Source: Taklimakanibacter sp049323275
Lineage (GTDB): Bacteria > Pseudomonadota > Alphaproteobacteria > Rhizobiales > Aestuariivirgaceae
Direction: 5' to 3'
Length of the DNA: 64,000 nucleotides
NCBI GenBank assembly: GCA_049323275.1
Contig: JBMOOM010000120.1
Span: 147,512-211,511 of the forward strand
The notes under the pieces: model-generated
Databases searched by the model: none
The model's input: only the letters and a program-made list of their open reading frames with translations
What the model was told of the DNA's origin: nothing
Program-made: the position numbers and the translations under genes
Shown here: positions 39,653-48,576 of the stretch, piece by piece
How positions within the stretch are numbered: position 1 is the stretch's first letter
How the letters are laid out: every line of letters starts with the position of its first letter

Positions 39653-42600
39653 ATGCGGCTTTCCGAACTCTGCATCCGGCGGCCGGTGATGACGGTGCTG
39701 CTGATGCTGTCGCTCGTGGTGCTGGGCATTGCCGGTTTCCGCCAGCTGCCGGTGGCAGCTTTGCCGCGCATCGACTTTCCGACCATCCAGGTGAGCGCGT
39801 CGCTGCCCGGCGCCAGCCCGGAATCGATGGCGTCCTCGGTGGCCGAGCCCCTGGAGCAGCAATTCTCGACCATTCCCGGCGTCACCTCGATGACCTCGAC
39901 GTCGATGCAGGGCTCGACGACGATCGCGCTGCAATTTGATCTCAACCGGAATATCGACGCCGCGTCCCTCGATGTGCAGTCGGCCCTGAGCATCGCCGAG
40001 CGGCGGCTGCCGCCGCAGATGACGACGCCGCCCAGCTTCAGGAAGGTCAATCCGGCCGACCAGCCGGTGCTGCTGCTGGCGCTCGCCTCGAGCACCATGC
40101 CGCTCACCGATGTCGATGAATATGCCGAGAACGTGCTGGTGCCGCAGCTCTCGCAGATCCTCGGCGTGGCCCAGGTCTCGGTCTTCGGCCAGCAGAAGCG
40201 GGCGGTCAGGATCGAGGCCGATCCGCGGCTCGCGGCGAGCCGCAATCTCAGCATGGCGGATATCGCCTCGGCGGTCGCCGCGGCGGATTCCTATGTGCCG
40301 GTCGGCGGCCTTTCGGGTCAGAACCGCAATCTCACCATCAATGCGCCCTCGCAGCTGATCAAGGCGGCGGACTATCAGCCGCTGGTGGTCGCGTGGCGGG
40401 ACGGCAAGCCGGTGCGGCTCGGCGACGTGGCGGTGGTGCGCGACGGCGCTCAGAACGAGCAGACGGCGAGCTGGTACGATGATCAGCGGGCGGTCGTGCT
40501 GGCGATCTTCCGCCAGCCCGACGCCAACACGATCGATGTGGTCGACCAGGTAAAGGCGCATCTTGCCTCCTATCGCAGCCAGATGCCGGCGGCGATCAAG
40601 CTCGACGTCACCAATGACCGCTCGGTCTCGATCCGCAATGCCGTGTCGGATGTCGAATTCACCTTGATGCTGGCGGCGGCGCTGGTGATCCTGGTGATCT
40701 TCGCCTTCCTCAAATCGCTGCGCGCCACCGTCATCCCGGTCCTGGCGCTGCCCGTATCGCTGATCGCGACCTGCGCGGTGATGGCGGTGCTCGGCTTCTC
40801 GATCGACAACATGTCGCTGCTCGCCATCACGCTGTCGACCGGCTTCGTGGTCGACGACGCCATCGTGATGCTGGAGAATATCGTGCGCCATATCGAGGCG
40901 GGCCAGCCGCCTTTCGCCGCCGCCTTCGAGGGCGCCGGCGAGATCGGCTTTACCATCCTGTCGATGACCGTGTCGCTGGTGGCGGTGTTCATCCCAGTCC
41001 TGTTCTTGGGCGGCGTGGTCGGACGTCTGTTCAACGAATTCGCGGTGACGATATCGGTGGCGATCCTGGTGTCGGGTTTCGTTTCCCTGACGCTGACGCC
41101 GATGCTGTGCGCCAGGCTGCTGAAGGCCGGGGAGGGCCGGCGCAAGAGCTTGGTGGCGATCGTCTCAGACACGGTCTTTGGGTGGATGGAGCTGGCTTAT
41201 CGGCGCACGCTCGGTCTTGCTCTGCGCTTCCAGAGCGTGATGCTCCTCCTCACCCTGGCGACGCTCGGCCTTTCGGTCTGGCTCCATGTCGTGATGCCCA
41301 AGGGATTCTTTCCGACCGAGGACACTGGCTATCTGAATGCGACCGTCCAGGCCTTGCCCGATATCGGCTTCGAGGCGCTCGCCGCCAAGACGCAGCAGGT
41401 GAGCGCCATCGTGCGCAAGGACAAGGCCGTCGCCTATGTGCTGTCGACGACGGGCGGGGGCGGCAATGGCGCGAATACGGCGCGTCTCTTCATCGCCCTC
41501 AAGCCGCAGGATCAGCGCGACGCGGCGCAGGACGTTGCCCGCAGGCTCAGACGCGAGACGGCAGTCATTCCCGGGGTCGATGCCTATTACCAGGCGGTGC
41601 AGAATATCCAGATCGGCGGGCGATCGGCCAAGGCCGATATCCAGTACACTTTGCAGAGCGCCGATCTCAACACCCTGATCGCTCAGGTGCCGGGCCTCGT
41701 CGAGCGCCTGAAGAAACGCCCCGAGCTGCGCGACGTGACGACCGATCTCGAGCTCAGCAATCCCGAGCTCATCGTCGATATCGACCGCGACCGCGCGGCG
41801 GCGCTCGGGGTGAATGTCGACGACATCCGCTCGACGCTCTACAACTCCTTCGGCGTGGCGCAGGTGGCCACTCTCTATATGCCTTCGAACGACTATCCGG
41901 TGATCCTCGAAGTGGCGCCGGAGCTGCAGAACGATCCCAATGTGCTGTCACTGATCTCGGTGAAGTCGGCGAACGGCGCCGCCATTCCGCTCGATCAGGT
42001 GACGGTAACACGGCGGGAGGCCGGGCCTTTGTCGATCAATCACCAGGCGCAGCAGCCTTCCGTCACCATCTCCTTCAACCTGGCGCCGCATGTGTCGCTC
42101 GGCGCCGCGATCGAAGCGGTGAACCAGGAAACCGCGGCGGCGCATCTGCCAAGCTCGGTCTCGGCCAATTTCGCCGGCACGGCGCAGATCTTCGTCGACG
42201 GGCTGGCGGGGCAGGGCTTCCTGCTGCTGATCGCGGCGCTGGTGATCTACATCATCCTCGGCATTCTATATGAGAGCTACATCCACCCGCTCACCATCCT
42301 GTCCGGACTGCCCTCCGCCGGCATCGGTGCCCTCCTGGCGCTGTGGCTCGCCGGCATGGATCTGTCGGTGATCGCGGTCATCGGCATCGTGATGCTGATC
42401 GGCATCGTCAAGAAGAACGGCATCATGATGATCGACTATGCGCTGAAGCGGCAGCAGGCCGGCCTCTCCGCCCATGAGGCGATCCGCGAGGCGTGTCTCA
42501 GGCGCTTCCGGCCGATCATGATGACGACCTTCGCCGCCATCCTGGGCGCGCTGCCGATCGCGCTCGGCTTCGGCGCCGGCTCGGAACTGCGCCGGCCGCT

Positions 42601-42751
42601 CGGCGTCGCCATTGCGGGCGGCCTCGTTTTGTCGCAATTGCTGACGCTCTACATCACGCCGGTGGTGTTCCTGGCCCTCGAAAGGCTCAGGACAAGATTG
42701 TGGGGCGAAAGGCTTGCCGAGGCCGCGGCCTGGGTCCAGCCGGGAGAATGA
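39653..42751 (+). CDS. RND-family multidrug efflux pump (AcrB/MexB type)
   Basis: 1032 residues, the standard size. Twelve transmembrane helices and two large periplasmic loops; the proton-relay Asp pair is in helix 4 (GFVVDDAIVMLENIVRHIE) and the matching Lys in helix 10 region (KKNGIMMIDYALKRQ). It starts MRLSELCIRRPVMTVLLMLSLVVLG, the usual RND opening. It begins 2 bp after the adaptor gene. The drug range is not predictable from sequence. Confidence 0.95.
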   Translation: MRLSELCIRRPVMTVLLMLSLVVLGIAGFRQLPVAALPRIDFPTIQVSASLPGASPESMASSVAEPLEQQFSTIPGVTSMTSTSMQGSTTIALQFDLNRNIDAASLDVQSALSIAERRLPPQMTTPPSFRKVNPADQPVLLLALASSTMPLTDVDEYAENVLVPQLSQILGVAQVSVFGQQKRAVRIEADPRLAASRNLSMADIASAVAAADSYVPVGGLSGQNRNLTINAPSQLIKAADYQPLVVAWRDGKPVRLGDVAVVRDGAQNEQTASWYDDQRAVVLAIFRQPDANTIDVVDQVKAHLASYRSQMPAAIKLDVTNDRSVSIRNAVSDVEFTLMLAAALVILVIFAFLKSLRATVIPVLALPVSLIATCAVMAVLGFSIDNMSLLAITLSTGFVVDDAIVMLENIVRHIEAGQPPFAAAFEGAGEIGFTILSMTVSLVAVFIPVLFLGGVVGRLFNEFAVTISVAILVSGFVSLTLTPMLCARLLKAGEGRRKSLVAIVSDTVFGWMELAYRRTLGLALRFQSVMLLLTLATLGLSVWLHVVMPKGFFPTEDTGYLNATVQALPDIGFEALAAKTQQVSAIVRKDKAVAYVLSTTGGGGNGANTARLFIALKPQDQRDAAQDVARRLRRETAVIPGVDAYYQAVQNIQIGGRSAKADIQYTLQSADLNTLIAQVPGLVERLKKRPELRDVTTDLELSNPELIVDIDRDRAAALGVNVDDIRSTLYNSFGVAQVATLYMPSNDYPVILEVAPELQNDPNVLSLISVKSANGAAIPLDQVTVTRREAGPLSINHQAQQPSVTISFNLAPHVSLGAAIEAVNQETAAAHLPSSVSANFAGTAQIFVDGLAGQGFLLLIAALVIYIILGILYESYIHPLTILSGLPSAGIGALLALWLAGMDLSVIAVIGIVMLIGIVKKNGIMMIDYALKRQQAGLSAHEAIREACLRRFRPIMMTTFAAILGALPIALGFGAGSELRRPLGVAIAGGLVLSQLLTLYITPVVFLALERLRTRLWGERLAEAAAWVQPGE

Positions 42752-42817
42752 GTGCAACTTGCCTAGCCCTGCGCCGGTCTGCTAGTGCCGCTGAGCAACC
42801 GCGGACAGGGGATCTTC

Positions 42818-43696
42818 ATGGCCAAATCAGTGCTCGGCATCATCGGCGGATCGGGCGTTTACGATATCGAGATGGACAATGCCCGCTGGGAGACGATCGC
42901 CTCGCCCTGGGGCGAGCCCTCCGACCAGGTAAGGCGCGGCGAGATCGGCGGCCTGCCGGTCGTATTCCTGCCGCGGCACGGCCGTGGTCACCGCTTCTCG
43001 CCGACCACCATCAATTACCGCGCCAATATCGACATATTGAAGCGGGCCGAGGTCACCGATGTGATATCGCTGTCGGCCTGCGGGTCGTTCCGCGAGGAAC
43101 TCGAGCCGGGACGCTTCGTGCTGATCGACCAGTTCATCGACCGCACCTTCGCGCGCGAGAAAAGCTTCTTCGGCACCGGCTGCGTGGCGCATGTGTCGCT
43201 CGCTTATCCCATCTCGCCGACCCTGCAGGATCTGGCCGAGGCGGCGCTCAAGGCGGAGGACATCCCGCATGCCCGCGGCGGCACCTATCTGGTGATGGAA
43301 GGCCCGCAATTCTCGACGCTGGCGGAATCACATCTCTACCGGTCCTGGGGCTGCAGCGTCATCGGCATGACCAACATGCCGGAGGCGAAGCTGGCGCGCG
43401 AGGCGGAGCTCAGCTACTGCACCGTCGCGATGGTGACGGATTACGATTCCTGGCATCCGCATCATGGCGAGGTCGACATCACCTCGATCATCAAGGTGCT
43501 CAAGGGCAACAGCGAGAATGCCCGCAAATTCGTGACGCGGCTGGCGCGCGTTTTTCCGCGCGAGCATCCGCCTTGCCGGGTGGGTTCCGATACGGCACTC
43601 GATTTCGCCATCATGACGCAACCCGAACTGCGCGATCCGGCCGTGCTCAAGAAGCTCGACGCGGTGGCCGGGCGCGTGCTGCGCCGGCCCCAATAA
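42818..43696 (+). CDS. mtnP: S-methyl-5'-thioadenosine phosphorylase
   Basis: 292 residues. Splits methylthioadenosine, a by-product of polyamine and quorum-signal synthesis, into adenine and methylthioribose 1-phosphate. Motifs: LGIIGGSGVYDI, FLPRHGRGHRFSPTTINYRAN (phosphate-binding) and MEGPQFSTLAES. The start at 42818 has AGGGG 6 nt upstream. The product adenine is salvaged by Apt (33084). It is not in the RND operon by function, though it follows with a 66-bp gap. Confidence 0.94.
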   Translation: MAKSVLGIIGGSGVYDIEMDNARWETIASPWGEPSDQVRRGEIGGLPVVFLPRHGRGHRFSPTTINYRANIDILKRAEVTDVISLSACGSFREELEPGRFVLIDQFIDRTFAREKSFFGTGCVAHVSLAYPISPTLQDLAEAALKAEDIPHARGGTYLVMEGPQFSTLAESHLYRSWGCSVIGMTNMPEAKLAREAELSYCTVAMVTDYDSWHPHHGEVDITSIIKVLKGNSENARKFVTRLARVFPREHPPCRVGSDTALDFAIMTQPELRDPAVLKKLDAVAGRVLRRPQ

Positions 43697-43796
43697 AGCC
43701 ACCGGACAGCCCAAATCAGGGTAATTTGTAGAGCTAGTGAACTTCCGGGACGCCCGCGCGTTAACGGCGCGACAGGAATCGCGGACGGAGGGTCAA

Positions 43797-44471
43797 TTGG
43801 TCCAGCAACTTACACGACGTTCATTTCTCGGCAGCCTCTCGGTCGCCGGCGCTGGTCTGGTGATCGGCGTCCGTTCCGGCTTCGCGCAGGACGCGATGGA
43901 CACGACCGACGGAACCGTCGATCCGTTCCCCATCCCGCAAGTCGACCTGCGCAAGATACCGGAACAGTTCCGCCGCCAGACGGTGGAATATCTCGGGCAT
44001 GAATGGCCGGGAACCATCGTCGTCGACACCAAGACGAAGCATCTGTTCAAGATCCTGCCCGGCCAGCAGGCGATCCGTTATGGCGTCGGCGTCGGGCGTG
44101 AAGGCTTCTCCTGGTCGGGCGAGGCCGAGGTCGGCGCCAAGCAGATGTGGCCGAAATGGAACCCGCCAGCGGAGATGGTAGCGCGCGATCCCAATGCGGC
44201 GAAGTGGGCCAACGGCCAGCCGGGCGGCCCCGACAATCCGCTCGGCGCCCGGGCGCTCTATCTCTACCAGAACGGCAAGGATACGCTGTTCCGCATCCAC
44301 GGCACCAATGCGCCGAAGTCGATCGGCAAAGCGATGTCGTCGGGCTGCATCCGCATGCTGAACCAGGATGTGGTGGAGCTCTATCGCATGACGCCGATCG
44401 GCACGCGGGTCACCGTGCTGCCTTCCGATCCGCAGCAAATGTTCGAGGAAGACGAGGTCGCGGCACAATAG
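43797..44471 (+). CDS. Exported L,D-transpeptidase (YkuD), paralogue 1
   Basis: 224 residues from a TTG start with GGAGG 5 nt upstream; a GTG at 43737 has no such site. The N-terminus has a twin-arginine signal (LTRRSFLGSLSVAGAGLVIG). The YkuD domain contains HGTNAPKSIGKAMSSGCIRM with catalytic Cys184. It makes 3-3 peptidoglycan cross-links or attaches proteins to peptidoglycan in the periplasm. A close paralogue is at 50552. A terminator follows. Confidence 0.92.
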   Translation: MVQQLTRRSFLGSLSVAGAGLVIGVRSGFAQDAMDTTDGTVDPFPIPQVDLRKIPEQFRRQTVEYLGHEWPGTIVVDTKTKHLFKILPGQQAIRYGVGVGREGFSWSGEAEVGAKQMWPKWNPPAEMVARDPNAAKWANGQPGGPDNPLGARALYLYQNGKDTLFRIHGTNAPKSIGKAMSSGCIRMLNQDVVELYRMTPIGTRVTVLPSDPQQMFEEDEVAAQ

Positions 44472-44493
44472 TCGCCGCGCCGCCGGACTCACC

Positions 44494-44526
44494 AACGCCA
44501 GTCCTCGCGGCTGGCGTTTTCATTTT
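44494..44526 (+). terminator. Terminator between the L,D-transpeptidase and DUF922 genes
   Basis: AACGCCAG (44494-44501) and CTGGCGTT (44511-44518), 8 bp perfect, followed by TTCATTTTC. It lies 22 bp after the transpeptidase stop; the convergent DUF922 gene ends at the same place. Confidence 0.8.
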
Positions 44527-45185
44527 CAGTTGAAGAGCGCCGCCGACTTCTTGCGCTTCTTGGCGGCGAGCTTGACGGTCTTGATCGGCTTGTTGATCGG
44601 GGCCAGCACCATCTTCACGAAAGGATGCTTGGCGAGCTTCTTCTGCTCGGCCGTGTCGAAGGCGGCATGTTTGCGGTTGCAGGCATTCTGCACCTGGTCG
44701 CGTATGGCCTGCGCCTTGCGGTCGACCTCTTCGCAGGTGCGCCCACGCAACGCGCGCACCTTGGTCTCGATCTCATTGGCGCAGCCCATCCAGATGGTCC
44801 GGTGGGTTTCCTCGTGCTTGCGCAGGAAGCTCGAGAATTGCTGCCAGCGGTCACGGGCGCTGGAGGAGAGGCCGGCCTCGTCGGTCAGCTTCGGCAGGCG
44901 GATGGTGAAGTCGATCCGATATTGATAGTCGACGATGCGGCAGCTCTTCGTCAGCTCGAGCTTGCCACGCTGCGATGATTCGGCCGAAGTCGCCGCATAT
45001 GCCTTCTCGCCTTTCACATGCGGTCCGCGCTTGAGCATCGAGACGTACACGCCGGCGGCGGTGTCGCCCGATACCTTGTAATATACATATTTCGTGCTGA
45101 AGGCCGGCGCCGCTTCGGCGATATTCAAACCCAGAGCCGAGAGCAAAATGGCCGCCCCGATTGCCATCCCTTTAGTTGCCCGCAT
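44526..45185 (-). CDS. Secreted DUF922 putative zinc protease
   Basis: 219 residues. A signal peptide (cleavage near NIAEAAPA) is followed by a DUF922 domain. The zinc-binding motif His124-Glu-Glu-Thr-His128 lies in FLRKHEETHRTIWMGC. Cysteines in SCRIVDYQY, GCANEI, TCEEVD and NACNRK may form disulfides. The C-terminus is rich in Lys. DUF922 members are proposed secreted Zn-dependent peptidases; the substrate is unknown. The start at 45185 has AGAGG upstream. Confidence 0.87.
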   Translation of the reverse strand: MRATKGMAIGAAILLSALGLNIAEAAPAFSTKYVYYKVSGDTAAGVYVSMLKRGPHVKGEKAYAATSAESSQRGKLELTKSCRIVDYQYRIDFTIRLPKLTDEAGLSSSARDRWQQFSSFLRKHEETHRTIWMGCANEIETKVRALRGRTCEEVDRKAQAIRDQVQNACNRKHAAFDTAEQKKLAKHPFVKMVLAPINKPIKTVKLAAKKRKKSAALFN

Positions 45186-45276
45186 CGATGCCTCTCGAAG
45201 TTGAGACGGAAAGTTAGGGCAGGGCCGCCGGTCCGGCAAGCTCTAAGACGAAGGTTGGTTGCCGCCCATTTGAGCC

Positions 45277-45305
45277 TTGCCGAGAAACCGGCGTTGCGTC
45301 ATATT
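45277..45305 (+). promoter_or_regulatory. Candidate promoter of the cold-shock gene
   Basis: TTGCCG, 17 bp, CATATT (four of six -10 matches). Transcription from here would give a leader of about 185 nt, as is typical for cold-shock messages. A weaker alternative, TTGACG near 45414, lies closer to the gene. Confidence 0.4.
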
Positions 45306-45374
45306 CCCGCGCCGGACTGCAGAAATGCATATCCGGTCGGGCAAAGCATCCGAACCCGGTGAAGACTGACTCGG

Positions 45375-45389
45375 CGCATGGGGCATGCG
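45375..45389 (+). promoter_or_regulatory. Hairpin in the cold-shock mRNA leader
   Basis: CGCATG-GGG-CATGCG, a perfect 6-bp stem with a 3-nt loop, in the middle of the proposed leader. It may be part of a temperature-sensitive fold. Confidence 0.4.
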
Positions 45390-45498
45390 TCAGCTACCGC
45401 CTTTCCCGCTGTTTTGACGAGCTGTGCCTTTCCTGTAAGCGGAAGTCCACATTTCGCAGGCAGGCAGTTGAGGAAACGGGACAAGGAGCAATCCCCGC

Positions 45499-45711
45499 AT
45501 GCGCCAGAATGGCACTATCAAATTTTTCAACCAGGCCAAGGGTTATGGATTCGTGTCGCCGGAAGGCGGCGGCAAGGACGTGTTCGTGCATGTCACCGCC
45601 GTTCAGCGCTCGGGCATCCCCGAGCTGAACGAAGGCATGAGAATCAGCTTCGAGGTCCAGCCGGACAAGCGCGGCCGCGGACCCCAGGCGGTCGAGCTTC
45701 AGCTTCTCTGA
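45499..45711 (+). CDS. Cold-shock domain protein (CspA family)
   Basis: 70 residues, one OB-fold cold-shock domain. RNP1 is KGYGFVSPE and RNP2 is DVFVHVTAV, both complete. It binds single-stranded RNA or DNA and melts secondary structure after cold shock or in growth. AAGGAG lies about 10 nt before the start. A GC-rich hairpin follows the stop codon. Confidence 0.96.
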   Translation: MRQNGTIKFFNQAKGYGFVSPEGGGKDVFVHVTAVQRSGIPELNEGMRISFEVQPDKRGRGPQAVELQLL

Positions 45712-45720
45712 TTGATCAGT

Positions 45721-45746
45721 CCCCTCGGACCGCCCGGCCCGAGGGG
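45721..45746 (+). terminator. GC-rich hairpin after the cold-shock gene
   Basis: CCCCTCGG (45721-45728) and CCGAGGGG (45739-45746) form an 8-bp stem 9 bp after the csp stop. There is no T tract, so it may end transcription poorly or protect the 3' end. Confidence 0.5.
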
Positions 45747-45820
45747 GCAAACAAGCGATTTCCGCCCCATCGGGCCTGTGCTAATGTCCAAGGCATGGGG
45801 TAGGTCGCGCTCATATCCTG

Positions 45821-46099
45821 ATGGTCGCCCTGGCGATTGCCGGGACGACAAGCGTGGCCGGGCAGGCGCAAGCGCATAGCTGTACCTGCCGGGCCAACGG
45901 CCAGGCTTTCGCGCTGGGACAGATGGTCTGCATCCGGGGCAAGCTTTCCCAGTGCCAGATGAACCAGAATGTGCCGACATGGCAGACAATCGCCGACACA
46001 TGCCCAGAAGCCCAGTACTCACCTCGCCCCGCCGTCCTCGCCGCTCTCTCACGGCCGCTGTCCTTGCCGGCCTCCTTGCCCTCGCCGGCTTCGCGCTAG
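45821..46099 (+). CDS. Small secreted Cys-rich protein overlapping the RNase T2 gene
   Basis: 92 residues. A short signal peptide (cleavage after AQAHA-like region) is followed by CTCRANGQAFALGQMVCIRGKL, SQCQMNQN, WQTIADTC: five to six cysteines in a pattern I associate with small secreted proteins of Hyphomicrobiales. The conserved part ends near 46017 (CPEA); the remainder overlaps the RNase T2 signal sequence in another frame. The start codon is uncertain since no good ribosome-binding site is seen. Function is unknown. Confidence 0.65.
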   Translation: MVALAIAGTTSVAGQAQAHSCTCRANGQAFALGQMVCIRGKLSQCQMNQNVPTWQTIADTCPEAQYSPRPAVLAALSRPLSLPASLPSPASR

Positions 46100-46722
46100 C
46101 GCCCGCCGCGCAGGCGCGCGGTCCCGTTCCAGGGCAGTTCGACTATTACGCGCTGACCCTCTCATGGTCGCCCACCTATTGCGCCTCCGAGGCCGGGCAG
46201 GGCGACCGCCAGCAATGCGGCCTCGGGCGCGCCTATGCCTTCGTCGTGCACGGGCTGTGGCCGCAATATGAGCAGGGCTGGCCGCAGGACTGCATGCTGC
46301 GCGAGAAATGGGTGCCGGACGACGTCATCCAGGCGATGCTCGACATCATGCCGTCGAAGCGGCTCATCATCCATGAATGGAAGAAACATGGCGGCTGCTC
46401 GGGCCTCAGGATGCGCGCCTATTTCGAGCTGACGCGCAATCTGTTCGCCCGGATCCGCATTCCGGCGCGCTATATCAGGCCGCAGGAGGCCGTGGTCACG
46501 ACGCCGGCGCAGCTGGTCAGCGATTTCGTCAAGTCCAACCGCGATCTCACCAGCGATATGCTGTCCGTCCAGTGCGGCAATTCGCGGGGTACGGCGCGGC
46601 TTTCCGAATTGCGCATATGCTTCGACAGGGAAGGCAGGCTTCAGTCCTGCGGTGTGAATGAAAGACGGCAATGCCGGGCGGAGAAGCTGGTGCTGCCGCC
46701 GGTGCGTGGGGGCAATCGATGA
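46000..46722 (+). CDS. Secreted ribonuclease T2
   Basis: 240 residues. RNase T2 cleaves RNA through 2',3'-cyclic intermediates. Both catalytic sites are visible: CAS1 as FVVHGLWPQY and CAS2 as IIHEWKKHGGCSG, with conserved cysteines. The N-terminus is an Arg-rich signal peptide (LTAAVLAGLLALAGFALAPAAQA). The start is uncertain: ATG 46000 is used, while ATG 45979 and GTG 45952 are in frame upstream inside the small Cys-rich gene. It overlaps the amidotransferase gene by 4 bp. Confidence 0.9.
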   Translation: MPRSPVLTSPRRPRRSLTAAVLAGLLALAGFALAPAAQARGPVPGQFDYYALTLSWSPTYCASEAGQGDRQQCGLGRAYAFVVHGLWPQYEQGWPQDCMLREKWVPDDVIQAMLDIMPSKRLIIHEWKKHGGCSGLRMRAYFELTRNLFARIRIPARYIRPQEAVVTTPAQLVSDFVKSNRDLTSDMLSVQCGNSRGTARLSELRICFDREGRLQSCGVNERRQCRAEKLVLPPVRGGNR

Positions 46723-47444
46723 AGCAAGCGCTGATCCTGCAGCACATGAACCACGACACGCCGGGGCGCTTCCTCGAATATTTCGTCGAGGACGGAATCG
46801 CGCCGCGGGCGGTGAGGCTGTGGGAAGGCCAGGAGATCCCCTCGCTCGAGGGCTACGACCTGATGTTCGTGCTGGGCGGCGCCATGGATGTCTGGGAGAC
46901 CGACGCGAATCCGTGGCTCGCGGGGGAGAAGCAGGCGATCCGCGAATGGGTGGCCGAGCGCGGCAAGCCCTATATCGGCCTGTGCCTCGGCCATCAGCTC
47001 CTCGCCGATGCTCTGGGGGGCGAGGTCGCCCCGGCGGCCGAGAGCGAAGTCGGCGTGCACGAGGTCAAGATCAACGGCGCCGCCGAGGGACATCCACTCT
47101 TTGCGGGGCTCGGCGGCAGCCACAAGGTGATGCAGTGGCACCACGCGGAAGTGAAGGTGCCGCCCAAGGAGGCGACGGTGCTCGCCTCGTCATCGCGCAC
47201 CCGGGTGCAGGCGATCGCCATCGACAATCATGCGATCGGCATGCAGTTCCATGCCGAGTTCTCGCCGCAGTCGGTGGCGAGCTGGGAGTCGCTGCCGAAT
47301 TATGTCGCGGCCCTCGAGCGCGAGCTGGGGCCGGGCGCCTATGGCAAGGTGAGCGCGGAAGCCTATCCGCTGATGCCGCAGATGGGCGCCATGACTCGGC
47401 GCATCTACGACAATTTCAAGCGCGCCTCGGGGCTTGTGCGCTGA
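46719..47444 (+). CDS. Class I glutamine amidotransferase-like protein
   Basis: 241 residues, one GATase1 domain. Nucleophile Cys89 is in YIGLCLGHQLLADALGG, and the His-Glu pair in QFHAEFSPQS. Stand-alone members of this family include GMP-synthase-like amidotransferases and gamma-glutamyl hydrolases such as PuuD; the target is not known. It is coupled to the RNase T2 stop (ATGA) and overlaps the convergent MFS gene by 29 bp. Confidence 0.88.
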   Translation: MKQALILQHMNHDTPGRFLEYFVEDGIAPRAVRLWEGQEIPSLEGYDLMFVLGGAMDVWETDANPWLAGEKQAIREWVAERGKPYIGLCLGHQLLADALGGEVAPAAESEVGVHEVKINGAAEGHPLFAGLGGSHKVMQWHHAEVKVPPKEATVLASSSRTRVQAIAIDNHAIGMQFHAEFSPQSVASWESLPNYVAALERELGPGAYGKVSAEAYPLMPQMGAMTRRIYDNFKRASGLVR

Positions 47445-48576
47445 AATAGGCGCGGCCCGCAATGGCGACAATGAAGGCGGCAAAGACCACCGCCGTCGCA
47501 TAGGGCAGGCCGTCGGGTCCGAACCGGTCCATGGCCCAGCCGCCGATGAGCGCGCCGACCAGAGCGCCGCCGCCCCATGTGGTGGAGAAGGCCGCCGTGC
47601 CGGCGACGAGCTCGCTGCCGGAGAACCGTTCGCTGAGCTCGGCCAGCGCCATGGTGTAGATGCCGGCCGAGGTGGCGCCGGTGACGACGAGAACCGGCCA
47701 GAGCGTCCAGGTGCCGAAGGCGGTGGGGATGAGGATGCTGCCGATGACGGTCATCAAGGCGCAAACCACCATCATTCCGCGCTTGCTCCAGCGATCGGCG
47801 ATCCAGCCGATGGGAAGCTGCAGCCCGGCATTGCCGACGATGAAAGCGGTCAGCATCAGCGCCGCGACTTCCCGGTCGAAACCCTTCTTGACGCCATAGA
47901 CCGGCATCAGGCCCAGATAAGCGGCGTCGATGACGGCAAACAGGGCGACGGCGCCAATCAGGATCGGCGCCAGACGCGCGAAGCCGACGATGGACAACTG
48001 GCGTTCCCCGGACTCGGGCACAAGAGAGACGCTCGCGCGGTAGAAGAACATCGGTATGGTGCTGGCGGCCAGGAAGGCGGCGCCGATGAGAAAGGGCAGC
48101 ATCGTATCGACGCCGGTGAAACTGATCAGCGCCGGGCCGAGGCTGAAGCTCAGGGACAGGATGCTGGCATAGAGCGCCATGATGCGCGATCTCGCCGGGC
48201 CGGAGGCCGCCTCGACCACCCAGGCCTCGCTGACCGTGAACAGGGTCCCGACGGTGAAACCCTGGATGAAGCGCATCGCGAACCATGCCCAGTAGATCGG
48301 CAGGAAAGGATAGGTGAGGATGATCGCGGCGGTCACGATGGCGGCGGTGATCGCCACCCGCCGCGTTCCGAGGCGGCTCGTCAGAAGCGGCACGAGGAAG
48401 CCCGCGACCAGGATGCCCAGGGGCTGCATCGCGGCGTTGTAGCCGATCACCTGGGACGGCACGCCGTGTTTCTCCATGATGAGGGAGAGCAGAGGAAACA
48501 TCAGCCCGAGCGCGAAGCCGAAGACGGTGACGGCCGAGATCGCAGCGAGAAGATTTATCCAGCGCTGCCTATCCAT
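47416..48576 (-). CDS. MFS transporter (YcaD-like), second of tandem pair
   Basis: 386 residues, twelve predicted helices. Segments VIGYNAAMQPLGILVAGFLVPLLTSRLGTRRV and GTLFTVSEAWVVEAASGPARSR are the family hallmarks, shared with the next gene upstream. It overlaps the upstream paralogue by 8 bp. The C-terminal codons overlap the end of the amidotransferase gene on the other strand. The substrate is unknown. Confidence 0.88.
   Translation of the reverse strand: MDRQRWINLLAAISAVTVFGFALGLMFPLLSLIMEKHGVPSQVIGYNAAMQPLGILVAGFLVPLLTSRLGTRRVAITAAIVTAAIILTYPFLPIYWAWFAMRFIQGFTVGTLFTVSEAWVVEAASGPARSRIMALYASILSLSFSLGPALISFTGVDTMLPFLIGAAFLAASTIPMFFYRASVSLVPESGERQLSIVGFARLAPILIGAVALFAVIDAAYLGLMPVYGVKKGFDREVAALMLTAFIVGNAGLQLPIGWIADRWSKRGMMVVCALMTVIGSILIPTAFGTWTLWPVLVVTGATSAGIYTMALAELSERFSGSELVAGTAAFSTTWGGGALVGALIGGWAMDRFGPDGLPYATAVVFAAFIVAIAGRAYFSAQAPRRA

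Larger units (their letters stand above)
45186..45498. other. 313-bp divergent region between DUF922 and cold-shock genes
   Basis: No plausible gene. Small frames on both strands lack ribosome-binding sites and family character. It holds a candidate csp promoter (45277-45305), a perfect hairpin (45375-45389) and the DUF922 promoter on the other strand, which I cannot place. The long stretch before the csp start looks like a cold-shock mRNA leader. Confidence 0.6.
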
